Shown here in pieces: positions 16,446 through 25,403 of a stretch of DNA of 64,000 nt. The DNA is from Lysobacter spongiicola DSM 21749 (GTDB lineage Bacteria > Pseudomonadota > Gammaproteobacteria > Xanthomonadales > Xanthomonadaceae), in NCBI RefSeq assembly GCF_900167055.1, contig NZ_FUXP01000004.1, positions 171,909-235,908 on the forward strand, read 5' to 3'. A program made the position numbers and the translations under genes. The notes below the pieces were generated by a model. That model saw only the letters and a list, made by a program, of their open reading frames with translations, made no database searches and was not told where the DNA came from. The first letter of the stretch is position 1. Each line of letters starts with the position of its first letter.

Positions 16446-17666
16446 TCAGCCCTTGGCCAGGGTGGCCAGGAACATCAGCACCGACACCACCGACAGCAAC
16501 ACCATGTAGATGTTGCCGATCACCAGGTACTTCAGCACCGTCATCGGCCAGCCCTGCCCGTACACCCGCTTCTGCATCAGCAGCAGGTAGACCGGCATCC
16601 AGACCAGCAGCACGAAGACGCCGATCCAGCCCAGGTGCGACAGCCACGGCAGCGCGCTCTCCGCCAGCGACCCCAGCCCCGACAACAGGAACATCGCCGC
16701 CAGCGCCAACAGCAGGAACACGTGGCTGTACAGCGCCACCACCAGGTGCTCCAGGTACAGGCGGCCCTTGAAGACGTAGGCCAGCTTCAGCAACAGCGCG
16801 AACAGCGGGACCAGCAGGAACAGCGCCGACGGCAGCGAGCCCATGAAGGCCTGGATCCAGAGGTCGGGGCGGCCGTCCATGCGCTCGATGTTGTCGCGGG
16901 CGTGCACCATCTTGCGGGTCAGCCAGCGGTTGGCGAAGCCGGGCAGCCAGCCGACCTGCACCGGGTCGGCCTCCGGATCCCAGCTCCGGGTGCCGGCGGC
17001 GAACACCGAGCCGTTCGCGCCCGGCCCGGTCGGCGCGATGCGTCCGTCGGGCGCGGCATCCTCGGACGTCGTGTCTTCGGGTGCGGGTCCAGCGCCCGAT
17101 GCCTCGCGCAGTTCGGCGATGCGATCGGCGGCCTCGCCCCTGATCTGCACCTGCGTCGTGATCAGCGCGGTATCGACGCCGGGGACCTGCCGGGCGCCCT
17201 CGCGAGCCTGTTCCAGGTCGGCCAGCATGCGGTCGCGGATCTCGCGCACTTCTTCTTCGGTGGTGGCCTGGGTGATCTCGCTGACATCGACACCAACCGT
17301 CATCGGCGTCGAGTCCAGGTCCAGGCTGAGCTGGCCGATGAAGAAGGCGAGCACGCTGAGGATCACGAACAGCCGCAGCGGCGCGATGTAGCGCTGGCGG
17401 TGGCCTTCGATGTAGCCGCAGGCGACGCGCCCGGGAACCATCAGGTCGCGCAGGGTGCGGAAGACGCGCCCGTCCAGGTGCCAGAACGCTTCGAAGAACT
17501 CCTCGATGGCGTGGCCGGCGTGGCGGATCGGGTTGTGCATCGACTGCCCGCAGTGGTGGCAGTAGTGCCCCTGCAACGGCGTGTCGCAGTTCTCGCAGGT
17601 CTTCGGCGCCGGCGGGCCGGCGTCGGGGGCCGGGGCGGTGCCGGCGTCGATCGTGGTGTCGTTCAT
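16446..17666 (-). CDS. DUF3667 membrane protein with N-terminal zinc ribbon
   Basis: A 406-residue protein. A zinc-ribbon-like CENCDTPLQGHYCHHCGQ motif lies near residues 24-41, followed by the FEAFWHLDGRVFRTLRDLMVPG stretch that marks this family. A hydrophobic segment (LFVILSVLAFFIG) and an acidic, Ala/Glu-rich soluble region of about 130 residues follow. The C-terminus has four or five more membrane spans. The function of the family is not known to me. The start at ATG 17666 is the one directly before MNDTTIDAG. It is divergent from the MATE transporter gene with a 105-base gap that contains the transporter's -10-like TAAGAT. Confidence 0.75.
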   Translation of the reverse strand: MNDTTIDAGTAPAPDAGPPAPKTCENCDTPLQGHYCHHCGQSMHNPIRHAGHAIEEFFEAFWHLDGRVFRTLRDLMVPGRVACGYIEGHRQRYIAPLRLFVILSVLAFFIGQLSLDLDSTPMTVGVDVSEITQATTEEEVREIRDRMLADLEQAREGARQVPGVDTALITTQVQIRGEAADRIAELREASGAGPAPEDTTSEDAAPDGRIAPTGPGANGSVFAAGTRSWDPEADPVQVGWLPGFANRWLTRKMVHARDNIERMDGRPDLWIQAFMGSLPSALFLLVPLFALLLKLAYVFKGRLYLEHLVVALYSHVFLLLALAAMFLLSGLGSLAESALPWLSHLGWIGVFVLLVWMPVYLLLMQKRVYGQGWPMTVLKYLVIGNIYMVLLSVVSVLMFLATLAKG

Positions 17667-17771
17667 GCAGCCACCCCCTCCGGTGCGCGTGGGCCATCGC
17701 GGCAGGCGCGCGACGGCGGCGGCTAAGATAGCGGGCCGCCACGACCCGGCGCCAGCGCCGCGCCCGCCTGC

Positions 17772-19205
17772 ATGTTCCCCACCCCCGCCATCGACGCGCC
17801 GACGCCACCGCGCCTGGGTGCCGAAGTGCGCCGCACCGGCGTGCTGGCTGCGCCACTGGTGTTCGGCCACCTGTCGACCGGGCTGATCGGCTTCGTCGAC
17901 AGCGTGATCGCCGGCCACCACGGCACCGATACGCTGGCGGCGGTCGCGGTGGGCACGGCGCTGTTCTGGCTGCCGATGATGGTGCCGATGGGCACGCTGA
18001 TGTCGTTCCCGCCGGCGGTGTCGCAGCTCGATGGCAGCGGCCGCCGCGACGAGGTCGGCGCGCTGTTCCGCCAGGCGCTGTGGCTGGCGGCGGGGCTGGG
18101 CCTGCTGCTGTTCGGCTTCATGACCGTGGTGGTGCACGCGCTGGGCCCGATGGGGATCGCGCCGGAGATCATCCCCGGCGCCACCGCCTTCATCCACGGC
18201 ATCCGCTGGGGCGTGCCGGCGCTGACGCTGTACCTGTGCATGCGCTACCTGACCGACGGCCTGCACTTCACGATGCCGACGATGGTGCTCGGCTTCGGCG
18301 GCCTGCTGTTGCTGGTGCCGATGGGCTATGCGCTGACCTACGGCGCCTTCGGCCTGCCCGAGCTCGGCCCCGGCGGCCCCGGCATTGCATCGGCGGTGAT
18401 GCTGTGGGCGCAGGCGATCACCTTCATCGTCTACCTGCGGCGCTCGCCGCGGTTTGCCGGCTTGCGGCTTTTTGCACGCTTCGACCCGCCGCGCTGGCCG
18501 CCAATCCGGCAGCTGCTGTGGACCGGCCTGCCGATCGGGGTGACGGTGGCGATGGAGGGCGGCCTGTTCATCGCCACCGCGCTGCTGATCGGCCGTCTGG
18601 GTGAGATACCGGCGGCGGCGCACCAGATCGCCATCAACGTCGCCAGCCTGTGCTTCATGATCCCGATGGGCTTGGCCGAGGCCACCACCGTGCGGGTCGG
18701 CCACGCGGTCGGGCGCGGTGATGCGGGCGGGGTGCGCCGCGCGGCGAAGGCCGGGCTGGTCATCGTGCTGGGCACCCAGCTGTTCTCGGCGACGGTGCTG
18801 CTGCTGGGCAACGACTGGATCGTCGGTTTCTACACCGCCGATGTCGCGGTGGCTTCGCTGGCGGCGGCGCTGCTGCTGTATGCCGCCGCGTTCCAGTTTC
18901 CGGACGGGCTGCAGGTGCTGTCGGCCGGCGCGCTGCGCGGCCTCGGCGACACCCGCATGCCGATGCTGTTGGCGGGCCTGGCGTACTGGGGCATCGGCAT
19001 GCCGCTGGGGGCGGGTCTGGGCCTGGCGCTGGGCTGGGGGCCGCGCGGCATGTGGGTCGGGCTGATCGCCGGGCTGGTGGTGGCCGCCATTCTGCTCGGC
19101 CTGCGCCTGCGCCGCTCCAGCAGTCCCGAAAAGCTGGCGCCTTTGCTGAACCGCTCAGCCACCGCGACCCCCGTGGCGATGGCACGGGTGACCAATGACG
19201 GGTGA
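17772..19205 (+). CDS. MATE family multidrug/cation antiporter
   Basis: A 477-residue inner-membrane protein with about 12 hydrophobic spans, in two homologous halves. The first half contains LVFGHLSTGLIGFVDSVIAG and ALFWLPMMVPMGTLMSFPPAVSQ, and the second half the matching segment with IPAAAHQIAINVASLCFMIPMG. This duplicated pattern is typical of MATE exporters of the NorM branch, which expel cationic drugs using a Na+ or H+ gradient. The charged tail after residue 440 (LRRSSSPEKLAPLL) is cytoplasmic. A TAAGAT -10-like box at 17724-17729 lies 42 bases before the start. The substrate cannot be told from sequence. Confidence 0.9.
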   Translation: MFPTPAIDAPTPPRLGAEVRRTGVLAAPLVFGHLSTGLIGFVDSVIAGHHGTDTLAAVAVGTALFWLPMMVPMGTLMSFPPAVSQLDGSGRRDEVGALFRQALWLAAGLGLLLFGFMTVVVHALGPMGIAPEIIPGATAFIHGIRWGVPALTLYLCMRYLTDGLHFTMPTMVLGFGGLLLLVPMGYALTYGAFGLPELGPGGPGIASAVMLWAQAITFIVYLRRSPRFAGLRLFARFDPPRWPPIRQLLWTGLPIGVTVAMEGGLFIATALLIGRLGEIPAAAHQIAINVASLCFMIPMGLAEATTVRVGHAVGRGDAGGVRRAAKAGLVIVLGTQLFSATVLLLGNDWIVGFYTADVAVASLAAALLLYAAAFQFPDGLQVLSAGALRGLGDTRMPMLLAGLAYWGIGMPLGAGLGLALGWGPRGMWVGLIAGLVVAAILLGLRLRRSSSPEKLAPLLNRSATATPVAMARVTNDG

Positions 19206-19256
19206 GCGCGCCCGGCCACTCCGGTAGGCTTCGCGGATCCAATGGAGTTTCCACCA

Positions 19257-21143
19257 ATGAACCAGCCTTCCCGTCGCGGCCCGATCGCACGCTTCTTCAT
19301 CGGCCTGTGGGACGCGATGAACTTCACCCGCAGGTTGATCTTCAACCTGATCTTCTTCTTCCTGCTGTTCGCGATCCTGGCCGCGCTCAGCGCCGGCGAC
19401 CGCACCCAGCCGCTGCTCGACCGCACCACCCTGGTGATCGAGCCGGAAGGCATGCTGGTGGAGCAGTACACGGTGGACCCGGCCACCCGCGCGATCACCC
19501 GCGCGATGGGCGAGGAGGCCACCGAGGTGCAACTGCGCGACCTGTTGCGCACGCTGGACGAGGCGCGCGAGGACGATCGCATCGAGCGCGTGGTGCTGCA
19601 GCTCGACGGCCTGTACGGCGGCGGCATGGCCAGCCGTCGCGAGGTCGCCGCCGCGGTGGCGCGCCTGCGCGAGAGCGGCAAGCAGGTGATCGCGTTCTCC
19701 GAAGCCATGGGCCAGGAGCAGTACCTGATCGCCGCGCAGGCCAACGAGATCTACCTCGATCCGATGGGTGGCCTGATGCTGGAGGGCCTCGGCCGCTACC
19801 GCCAGTACTACCGCGAGGGGCTGGAGGAGAAGCTCGGCGTCGATGTGCACCTGTTCAAGGTCGGCGAATACAAGTCCGCCGCCGAGCCCTTCATCCTCGA
19901 CCAGGCGTCGGAGGAATCGAAGGAGGCCGACCTGTACTGGATGAACGACCTCTGGGGCCGCTACCTGGCCGACGTCGGCACCGCCCGTGGCATCGCCCCG
20001 GCCAGCATCGCCGCCGACATCGAGCAGTTGCCGCAGGACGTGGCCGCGGTGCAGGGCGACCTGGCCCGCTACGCGCTGGAGCACAAGCTCGTCGACGGCC
20101 TGAAGACGCGCGAGCAGCTGGACGACCTGCTGGCCGAGCGCGGCGAAGCCGACGCGGACGCCGAAGGCGGATTCCGCCAAGTGTCGATGGAGGGCTACCT
20201 CGGCCACCTGGTCAAGCCGCTCAATGCCGCCGCCGACCCGCGCCCGCACGTGGCGGTGGTGGTGGCGGCCGGTGGCATCACCGGTGGCGAGCAGCCTCCG
20301 GGCACCATCGGCGGCGAGTCCACCTCGGCGCTGCTGCGCCAGGCGCGCGACGACGACCGGGCCAAGGCCGTGGTGTTGCGGGTGAACTCGCCGGGCGGCG
20401 AAGTCTTCGCCTCCGAGCAGATCCGCCGCGAAGTGGTCGCCCTGCAGCAGGCCGGCAAGCCGGTGGTGGTATCGATGGGCGACCTCGCCGCATCGGGTGG
20501 CTACTGGATCAGCATGGACGCCGACCGCATCTATGCCGACCCCTCCACCATTACCGGCTCGATCGGCATCTTCGGCATGATCCCGACCATCCCGCGCGCG
20601 CTGGACAAGATGGGCATCAACACCGACGGCGTCGGCACCACGCGTTTCGCGGGCGCCTTCAACATCACCCGCGAGCTCGACCCCGGGGTCGGCGAAGTCA
20701 TCCAGTCGGTCATCGAGAAGGGTTACCGCGACTTCATCGGCAAGGTCGCCGAAGCACGCGAAATGCCGGTGGCCGGTGTCGACGAGGTGGCCCGCGGGCG
20801 CGTGTGGAGCGGTGCGCAGGCGATGGATCGCGGCCTGGTAGACGAGTTGGGCGGGCTGCAGCAGGCCATCGTCGATGCCGCCGCGCGCGCCGAACTCGGC
20901 GAGCCGGGCGACTACCCGGTGCATTACGTCGAGAAGCCGGCCACGCCGTTCGAGCAGTTCTTCACCGGCTTCGCCCAGACCCGGATCGGCAGCGCCCTGC
21001 TGCGCGATTCCAGCCTGGCCCGCAGCGTGCTGGCCAGTGCGCTGCCGCAGGCGGAAGCGGACCTGAAGCTGCTGGAAGGCACCTTCAAGCAGACCGCCGG
21101 CGTGCCGGTGAAGTCGCTGGCCTACTGCTTCTGCACCCTGTGA
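19257..21143 (+). CDS. sppA: Signal peptide peptidase SppA, 67-kDa type
   Basis: A 628-residue inner-membrane serine protease that degrades signal peptides left after secretion. One N-terminal transmembrane helix (about 25-45, LIFNLIFFFLLFAILAAL) is followed by two tandem S49 peptidase domains, as in the long E. coli-type enzyme. The catalytic lysine of the first half is visible in GEYKSAAEPF (K206), and the nucleophile serine of the second half in GDLAASGGYW (S413). Supporting blocks are RVNSPGG and TGSIGIFG. The ATG at 19257 is preferred to the in-frame ATG at 19242 because a GGAG ribosome-binding site sits nine bases before it. A hairpin follows directly after the stop and separates it from a convergent lipoprotein gene. 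Confidence 0.95.
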   Translation: MNQPSRRGPIARFFIGLWDAMNFTRRLIFNLIFFFLLFAILAALSAGDRTQPLLDRTTLVIEPEGMLVEQYTVDPATRAITRAMGEEATEVQLRDLLRTLDEAREDDRIERVVLQLDGLYGGGMASRREVAAAVARLRESGKQVIAFSEAMGQEQYLIAAQANEIYLDPMGGLMLEGLGRYRQYYREGLEEKLGVDVHLFKVGEYKSAAEPFILDQASEESKEADLYWMNDLWGRYLADVGTARGIAPASIAADIEQLPQDVAAVQGDLARYALEHKLVDGLKTREQLDDLLAERGEADADAEGGFRQVSMEGYLGHLVKPLNAAADPRPHVAVVVAAGGITGGEQPPGTIGGESTSALLRQARDDDRAKAVVLRVNSPGGEVFASEQIRREVVALQQAGKPVVVSMGDLAASGGYWISMDADRIYADPSTITGSIGIFGMIPTIPRALDKMGINTDGVGTTRFAGAFNITRELDPGVGEVIQSVIEKGYRDFIGKVAEAREMPVAGVDEVARGRVWSGAQAMDRGLVDELGGLQQAIVDAAARAELGEPGDYPVHYVEKPATPFEQFFTGFAQTRIGSALLRDSSLARSVLASALPQAEADLKLLEGTFKQTAGVPVKSLAYCFCTL

Positions 21144-21152
21144 AGGGTGCGG

Positions 21153-21173
21153 CCGCCGGCACCTAGCCGGCGG
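21153..21173. terminator. GC-rich hairpin between sppA and the small lipoprotein gene
   Basis: CCGCCGGC (21153-21160) pairs perfectly with GCCGGCGG (21166-21173) around a five-base loop that contains the stop codon of the convergent lipoprotein gene. It lies ten bases after the sppA stop and could end both transcripts. No T-run is present on either strand, so intrinsic termination would be weak. Confidence 0.5.
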
Positions 21174-21285
21174 TTGGTGTCTCGGCCGCCTGCGGCTCTG
21201 GCGGCTGTTCCGGGTCCGGCGGGTTGGGCTTGCCGCAGGCGCCGAGCAGCAACACGGCGGCGCAGAGGATCATGATTCGCTGCAT
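21163..21285 (-). CDS. Very small lipoprotein
   Basis: A 40-residue peptide starting [20 protein letters not shown]. The hydrophobic stretch ending in LLGAC is a signal peptidase II lipobox, so the mature product would be a diacylated peptide of about 24 residues, rich in Pro and Glu ([15 protein letters not shown]). It resembles the small LptM/YifL-type lipoproteins in its lipobox followed by CGKPNPP, but the tail does not allow a firm assignment. The start at 21285 is chosen because the longer open frame upstream lacks a signal peptide. The gene is convergent with sppA and divergent from the SDR gene. Confidence 0.65.
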   Translation of the reverse strand: MQRIMILCAAVLLLGACGKPNPPDPEQPPEPQAAETPTAG

Positions 21286-21352
21286 CGGGGCGTCCTCGTG
21301 GTGGCTCGCGGCTATCCTAGCGCGACCACCCCGACGACCCTGTGGAGCACCC

Positions 21353-22132
21353 ATGGACCCCAAACGCTGGCGGCTGGACGGACAGCTGGCCCTGGTCACC
21401 GGCGGCAGCGCCGGCATCGGCCGGGCGATCGCACGTGAACTGCTCGGCTTCGGCGCCAACGTGCTGCTGGCGGCGCGCGACTCGGCAGGTCTCGACACGG
21501 CGCGCGCCGAGCTGCTGGAGGATTTCCCCGAGCGCGAGGTGGAATGCTTCGCCGCCGACGTGGGCGATGACGAGCAGCGCCGCGAACTGCTCGACTGGGT
21601 CGAGGACCTCGGCGACGGCAGCCTGCACATCCTGGTCAACAACGCCGGCACCAACACCAGCAAGCCGACCACCGACTACGGCGACGAGGAGTGGCGGCAG
21701 ATTTTCGAGACCAACCTGTTCTCGGCCTTCGAGCTGTCGCGTTACCTGCATCCACTGCTGACCCGGCACGCCGCTTCGAGCATCGTCAACGTCGGCAGCG
21801 TGTCCGGCCTGACCCACGTGCGGACCGGCGCGCCCTACGGCATGAGCAAGGCCGCGATGCACCAGATGACGCGCAACCTGGCGGTGGAATGGGCGGAGGA
21901 TGGCGTACGGGTCAACGCGGTCGCGCCCTGGTACATCCGCACCCGCCGCACTTCCAGCAAGCTGGCCAACCCGGACTATCTCGACGATGTCCTGCTGCGC
22001 ACGCCGATGGGCCGGGTCGGGGAGCCGGAGGAAGTGGCCGCCGCGGTGGCCTTCCTGTGCCTGCCGGCAGCGGGCTACATCACCGGCGAGTGCATCGCGG
22101 TGGATGGTGGTTTCCTGCGCTACGGGTTCTGA
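21353..22132 (+). CDS. Short-chain dehydrogenase/reductase (tropinone reductase-like SDR)
   Basis: A 259-residue classical SDR. The NAD(P)-binding TGGSAGIG is at 16-23, the NNAG motif follows LHILV, and the catalytic Ser (GSVSG, about 149), Tyr162 and Lys166 (PYGMSK) are all present. The C-terminal [14 protein letters not shown] is the usual end. The sequence most resembles the tropinone-reductase-like branch used on varied ketones; the substrate is unknown. It lies 71 bases upstream of oleB on the same strand, where oleA might have been expected. The -10-like TATCCT at 21313-21318 suggests its own promoter. Confidence 0.9.
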   Translation: MDPKRWRLDGQLALVTGGSAGIGRAIARELLGFGANVLLAARDSAGLDTARAELLEDFPEREVECFAADVGDDEQRRELLDWVEDLGDGSLHILVNNAGTNTSKPTTDYGDEEWRQIFETNLFSAFELSRYLHPLLTRHAASSIVNVGSVSGLTHVRTGAPYGMSKAAMHQMTRNLAVEWAEDGVRVNAVAPWYIRTRRTSSKLANPDYLDDVLLRTPMGRVGEPEEVAAAVAFLCLPAAGYITGECIAVDGGFLRYGF

Positions 22133-22203
22133 GCGCCGGCCCCAGTATCATTGCGGCCCCACGCGACCTTGAGCCCACGGCGCCTGCCGCCGACGAGCCA
22201 CCG

Positions 22204-23097
22204 ATGAGCACACGCTTTCCCGATTACCCGTTCACCCCCGCCCGCTTCGAGGTCCGCCCGGGCATCGGCATGAGCTACCTCGACGAGGGTCCGCGCGACG
22301 GGCAGGTGGTGGTGATGCTGCACGGCAATCCTTCGTGGAGCTTCTACTGGCGACGGCTGGTGTCGGCGTTGTCGGACCGCTACCGCTGCATCGTGCCCGA
22401 CCATGTCGGCATGGGGCTGTCGGACCGTCCGGGCGATGACCGCTACGACTACACGCTGCAATCCCGCGTCGACGATGTCGGCACCCTGCTCGCGCACCTG
22501 GGCATCGACGGGCCGGTGACGCTGGCGGTGCACGATTGGGGCGGCATGATCGGCTTCGGCTGGGCGCTGCGGGACCCGGCGCGGGTGCGCCGGCTGGTGG
22601 TGCTCAACACCGCCGCGTTCCCGTTGCCGGCGGCCAAGCCGATGCCATGGCAGCTGTCCATGGGTCGCGATTCGAAGATCGGTGGCTTCCTGATCCGGCG
22701 TTTCAACCTGTTCGCCCGCGGTGCGGCCTGGCTCGGCACGGAGATGCGGTTGCCGGCGCCGGTGCGGCGGGCCTACATCAAGCCCTACAGCGGCTGGGAC
22801 GAGGCGATTTCGACGCTGCGCTTCATGCAGGACATCCCGCTCTCGGAAGGCGATCCCGCATGGCGGCTGGTGGCCGAAGCCGGCGCGGCACTGCCGGGCT
22901 ACGCCGACCGGCCGGTTTTCATCGGCTGGGGCCTAGCGGACTTCGTGTTCGACCACCACTTCCTGGCCGGCTTCCAGGCGGCGCTGCCACGGGCCGAGGT
23001 GCATGCCTTCGAGGATGCCGGCCACTACGTGCTGGAAGACAAGGCGCCGGTGCTGGTGCCGGCGATCCGCCGCTTCCTCGACGCGAACCCGGAGTAG
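22204..23097 (+). CDS. oleB: OleB, beta-lactone decarboxylase (alpha/beta hydrolase)
   Basis: A 297-residue alpha/beta hydrolase of the haloalkane-dehalogenase-like group. It shows the HGNPSWSFYWR oxyanion loop, an Asp nucleophile in AVHDWGG (D111) and the catalytic His in DAGHYVLED (H274). In long-chain olefin synthesis OleB removes CO2 from a cis-beta-lactone to give the alkene. The call as OleB, rather than a true dehalogenase, rests on the following oleC and oleD genes. OleB is a separate protein here, not fused to OleC as in some actinobacteria. The -10-like TATCAT at 22146-22151 precedes it. The convergent YkgJ gene begins three bases after its stop. Confidence 0.88.
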   Translation: MSTRFPDYPFTPARFEVRPGIGMSYLDEGPRDGQVVVMLHGNPSWSFYWRRLVSALSDRYRCIVPDHVGMGLSDRPGDDRYDYTLQSRVDDVGTLLAHLGIDGPVTLAVHDWGGMIGFGWALRDPARVRRLVVLNTAAFPLPAAKPMPWQLSMGRDSKIGGFLIRRFNLFARGAAWLGTEMRLPAPVRRAYIKPYSGWDEAISTLRFMQDIPLSEGDPAWRLVAEAGAALPGYADRPVFIGWGLADFVFDHHFLAGFQAALPRAEVHAFEDAGHYVLEDKAPVLVPAIRRFLDANPE

Positions 23098-23100
23098 GGC

Positions 23101-23463
23101 TCAGGCGGCGAGGTCGTTGCCGCTCCAGTCCGCCGGCGTCAGCAATGGCAACCCGTGCGCGACGCGGGCGCGGTCGCACTTTTCGCTGGCCTCGCCGAAC
23201 TCCCAGGACGCGGCCACCTCGCGGCAGACGCTGGGGCGCGCCGGGTGGATGGAACAGCGGCTGTAGACGCCGACTTCGGCATCCAACGCGATGCACCTGG
23301 AAGGCGACGACAACGTTCCCAGCATCGCCACCCGGTGCGGACCGATTGGCGTGGTGAGCGCGGGTGGAACCGGACCACCGAGTTCAGGGGCCGCCTCCGA
23401 CCAGTGGAAGCCGACGCGGAACCAGGCGCAGCATGCGCCGCAGGACAGGCAGGGGTGGTTCAT
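23101..23463 (-). CDS. YkgJ-family cysteine cluster protein
   Basis: A 120-residue protein with the family's metal-binding cysteines: CLSCGACCAWF at 5-15, then SRCIALD and SRCSIHPARPSVCREV. Such proteins are thought to bind zinc or an iron-sulfur cluster; no reaction is established to my knowledge. It is encoded on the opposite strand between oleB and oleC, with its start 113 bases from the oleC start, so the two may share a divergent promoter region. Whether it takes part in olefin synthesis cannot be told. The start at 23463 is set by MNHPCLSCG directly before the first motif. Confidence 0.85.
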   Translation of the reverse strand: MNHPCLSCGACCAWFRVGFHWSEAAPELGGPVPPALTTPIGPHRVAMLGTLSSPSRCIALDAEVGVYSRCSIHPARPSVCREVAASWEFGEASEKCDRARVAHGLPLLTPADWSGNDLAA

Positions 23464-23576
23464 CGGTGCCCGGCTCGGGGGCATGGGTCGGCAGTTGGGG
23501 AAGCGCGATTCTGCGGTTTCCGACGGTGCACGCAAGTGCCGTGGCAACCCGGCCGACGAGCGTCGACAATGGACCG

Positions 23577-25253
23577 ATGAACGAGCCCTGCAACATCGCC
23601 GCCTCGCTGCCGCGGCTGGCGGCCGCGCAGCCCGACCGCATCGCGATGCATTGCCCCGGCAGCCGCGGCAGCGACGGCCTTGCGAGGTACGACGTCAGCC
23701 TCAGCTACGCCGAGCTGGACACGCGCAGCGACGCCATCGCCGCCGGCCTGGCGATACGCGGCATCGGCCGCGGTACCCGCACCGTGGTGATGGTGCGGCC
23801 ATCGCCGGAATTCTTCCTGTTGATGTTCGCGCTGTTCAAGGCCGGCGCGGTGCCGGTGCTGGTGGACCCGGGCATCGACCGCCGTGCATTGAAGCAATGC
23901 CTGGACGAAGCGGCGCCGGAAGCCTTCATCGGCATCCCGCTCGCGCATGCGGCTCGCCGGCTGCTGGGCTGGGCGTCGTCGGCGCGGGTGCTGGTCACCA
24001 CCGGCCGCCGCGCGTGGCTGGGCGGCAGCACCCTGGCCCAGGTCGAACGCGATGGTGCCGGGGCGGGTTCGCAACTCGCCTCCACGCTGCCCGATGACGT
24101 CGCGGCCATCCTGTTCACCAGCGGCTCCACCGGCGTTCCCAAGGGCGTGGTGTACCGGCACCGGCATTTCGTCTCGCAGGTGGACATGCTGCGAGACGCG
24201 TTCGGGATCGTGCCCGGCGGCGTGAACCTGCCGACCTTCCCGCCGTTCGCGCTGTTCGATCCTGCGCTGGGCAGCACCTCGGTGATCCCGGACATGGACC
24301 CGACGCGCCCGGCCAGTGCCGATCCAAAGAAGCTGCATGCGGCGATCGAGCGCTTCGGCGTCAACCAGCTGTTCGGATCACCGGCGTTGATGGCGGTGCT
24401 CGCGCGCCACGGCCAGCCGCTGCCGACGGTGAAGCGGGTGATGTCCGCCGGGGCGCCGGTGCCGGCTGGGGTGGTGGCGATGCTGCGCCAACTGCTGCCC
24501 GCCGACGCCAGCTTCTGGACGCCCTACGGCGCCACCGAATGCCTGCCGGTCGCACTGGTCGAGGGACGCGAACTGGAGGCGACGCGGGAAGCGACCGAAG
24601 GGGGCGCCGGCACCTGCGTTGGCCGACCGGTCGCACCGAACCGCGTGCGCATCATCCACGTCGACGACGGTGCCATCGGTGAGTGGTCCGATGCACTGTG
24701 TCTGCCGCAGGGCGAGGTCGGCGAAATCACCGTCGCCGGCCCGACCGCGACCGACAGTTACTTCAACCGCGATGCACAGACGCGCCTGGCCAAGATCGTC
24801 GAGCGCGGAGCAGGCGGCGCGGAGCATGTCGTCCACCGCATGGGCGATCTCGGCTATTTCGACGGCGACGGCCGGTTGTGGTTCTGCGGTCGCAAGTCGC
24901 ACCGGGTGGAGGCGCGCGAAGGTCCGCTCTATACCGAACAGGTCGAACCGGTGTTCAACACCCATCCCCGGGTCGCGCGAACCGCACTGGTTGGCGTGCC
25001 GGACGACGGCGCGCAAGTGCCCGTGCTGTGCGTGGAACTGGCTGCCGGCGTTCGTGCCCGCGAATGGCCGGACATCGAACGCCAGTTGCGCACCTTGGGC
25101 GCCGGGCATGCGCACACGGCCGGCATCCACCACTTCCTGCGCCATCCCGCTTTCCCCGTCGACATCCGCCACAACGCCAAGATCGGCCGCGAAAAACTCG
25201 CCACCTGGGCCGCCCCCCGCATCACACTCCCCGCGACCTCCCCACCCCCGTAG
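23577..25253 (+). CDS. oleC: OleC, beta-lactone synthetase (AMP-ligase superfamily)
   Basis: A 558-residue ANL-family enzyme. The P-loop-like FTSGSTGVPKG is at 180-190, followed by TPYGATECLPVAL (adenylate-binding), MGDLGYFDGDGRLWFCGRK and the C-terminal catalytic lysine region HNAKIGREKL. OleC converts a beta-hydroxy acid, with ATP, to a cis-beta-lactone, the step between OleD and OleB. The start at ATG 23577 gives the usual length; the longer frame upstream runs antisense through the YkgJ gene. The stop codon TAG at 25251-25253 is formed by the GTAG head of a REP element, so the Pro-rich end (ATSPPP) may have been altered by that insertion. Confidence 0.9.
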   Translation: MNEPCNIAASLPRLAAAQPDRIAMHCPGSRGSDGLARYDVSLSYAELDTRSDAIAAGLAIRGIGRGTRTVVMVRPSPEFFLLMFALFKAGAVPVLVDPGIDRRALKQCLDEAAPEAFIGIPLAHAARRLLGWASSARVLVTTGRRAWLGGSTLAQVERDGAGAGSQLASTLPDDVAAILFTSGSTGVPKGVVYRHRHFVSQVDMLRDAFGIVPGGVNLPTFPPFALFDPALGSTSVIPDMDPTRPASADPKKLHAAIERFGVNQLFGSPALMAVLARHGQPLPTVKRVMSAGAPVPAGVVAMLRQLLPADASFWTPYGATECLPVALVEGRELEATREATEGGAGTCVGRPVAPNRVRIIHVDDGAIGEWSDALCLPQGEVGEITVAGPTATDSYFNRDAQTRLAKIVERGAGGAEHVVHRMGDLGYFDGDGRLWFCGRKSHRVEAREGPLYTEQVEPVFNTHPRVARTALVGVPDDGAQVPVLCVELAAGVRAREWPDIERQLRTLGAGHAHTAGIHHFLRHPAFPVDIRHNAKIGREKLATWAAPRITLPATSPPP

Positions 25254-25273
25254 GAGCGACGTAAGTCGCGACC
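25250..25273 (+). repeat. REP element, GACGTAAGTCGC subtype
   Basis: GTAGGAGCGACGTAAGTCGCGACC: a GTAG head followed by a short palindrome, the form of Xanthomonadaceae REP sequences. It differs in its loop from the other REP copies in this window. Its TAG supplies the oleC stop codon. Confidence 0.75.
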
Positions 25274-25309
25274 CCACATCCCGCTCCCACCGCGCCTCCA
25301 CCCGCTTTT

Positions 25310-25383
25310 GTAGGAGCGGCTTCAGCCGCGATCCCCACCCGCCGCCCGACCAACTCCACGATCGCGGCTGAAGCCGCTCCTAC
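25310..25383. repeat. REPIN: two inverted REP elements between oleC and oleD
   Basis: A REP with GTAG head and GGAGCGGCTTCAGCCGCGAT body at 25310-25334, and its inverted copy at 25360-25383, separated by 25 bases. The pair can fold into a long cruciform or RNA hairpin. The same pair recurs at 28820-28895 and 35196-35267, so it is a dispersed family. The -35 region of oleD, if its -10 is at 25391, would lie within the second arm. Confidence 0.85.
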
Positions 25384-25390
25384 ACACACC

Positions 25391-25396
25391 TACAAT
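25391..25396 (+). promoter_or_regulatory. -10-like box giving a leaderless or near-leaderless oleD transcript
   Basis: TACAAT ends seven bases before the oleD ATG at 25404. Transcription normally starts 6-8 bases after the -10 box, so the mRNA would begin at or next to the start codon. No ribosome-binding site is visible upstream. Confidence 0.4.
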
Positions 25397-25403
25397 TCCT
25401 CCC

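Noticed and set aside
22204..23097. Haloalkane dehalogenase
   Set aside because: The fold and Asp nucleophile would fit, but oleC and oleD follow in order, and OleB proteins belong to the same subfamily.
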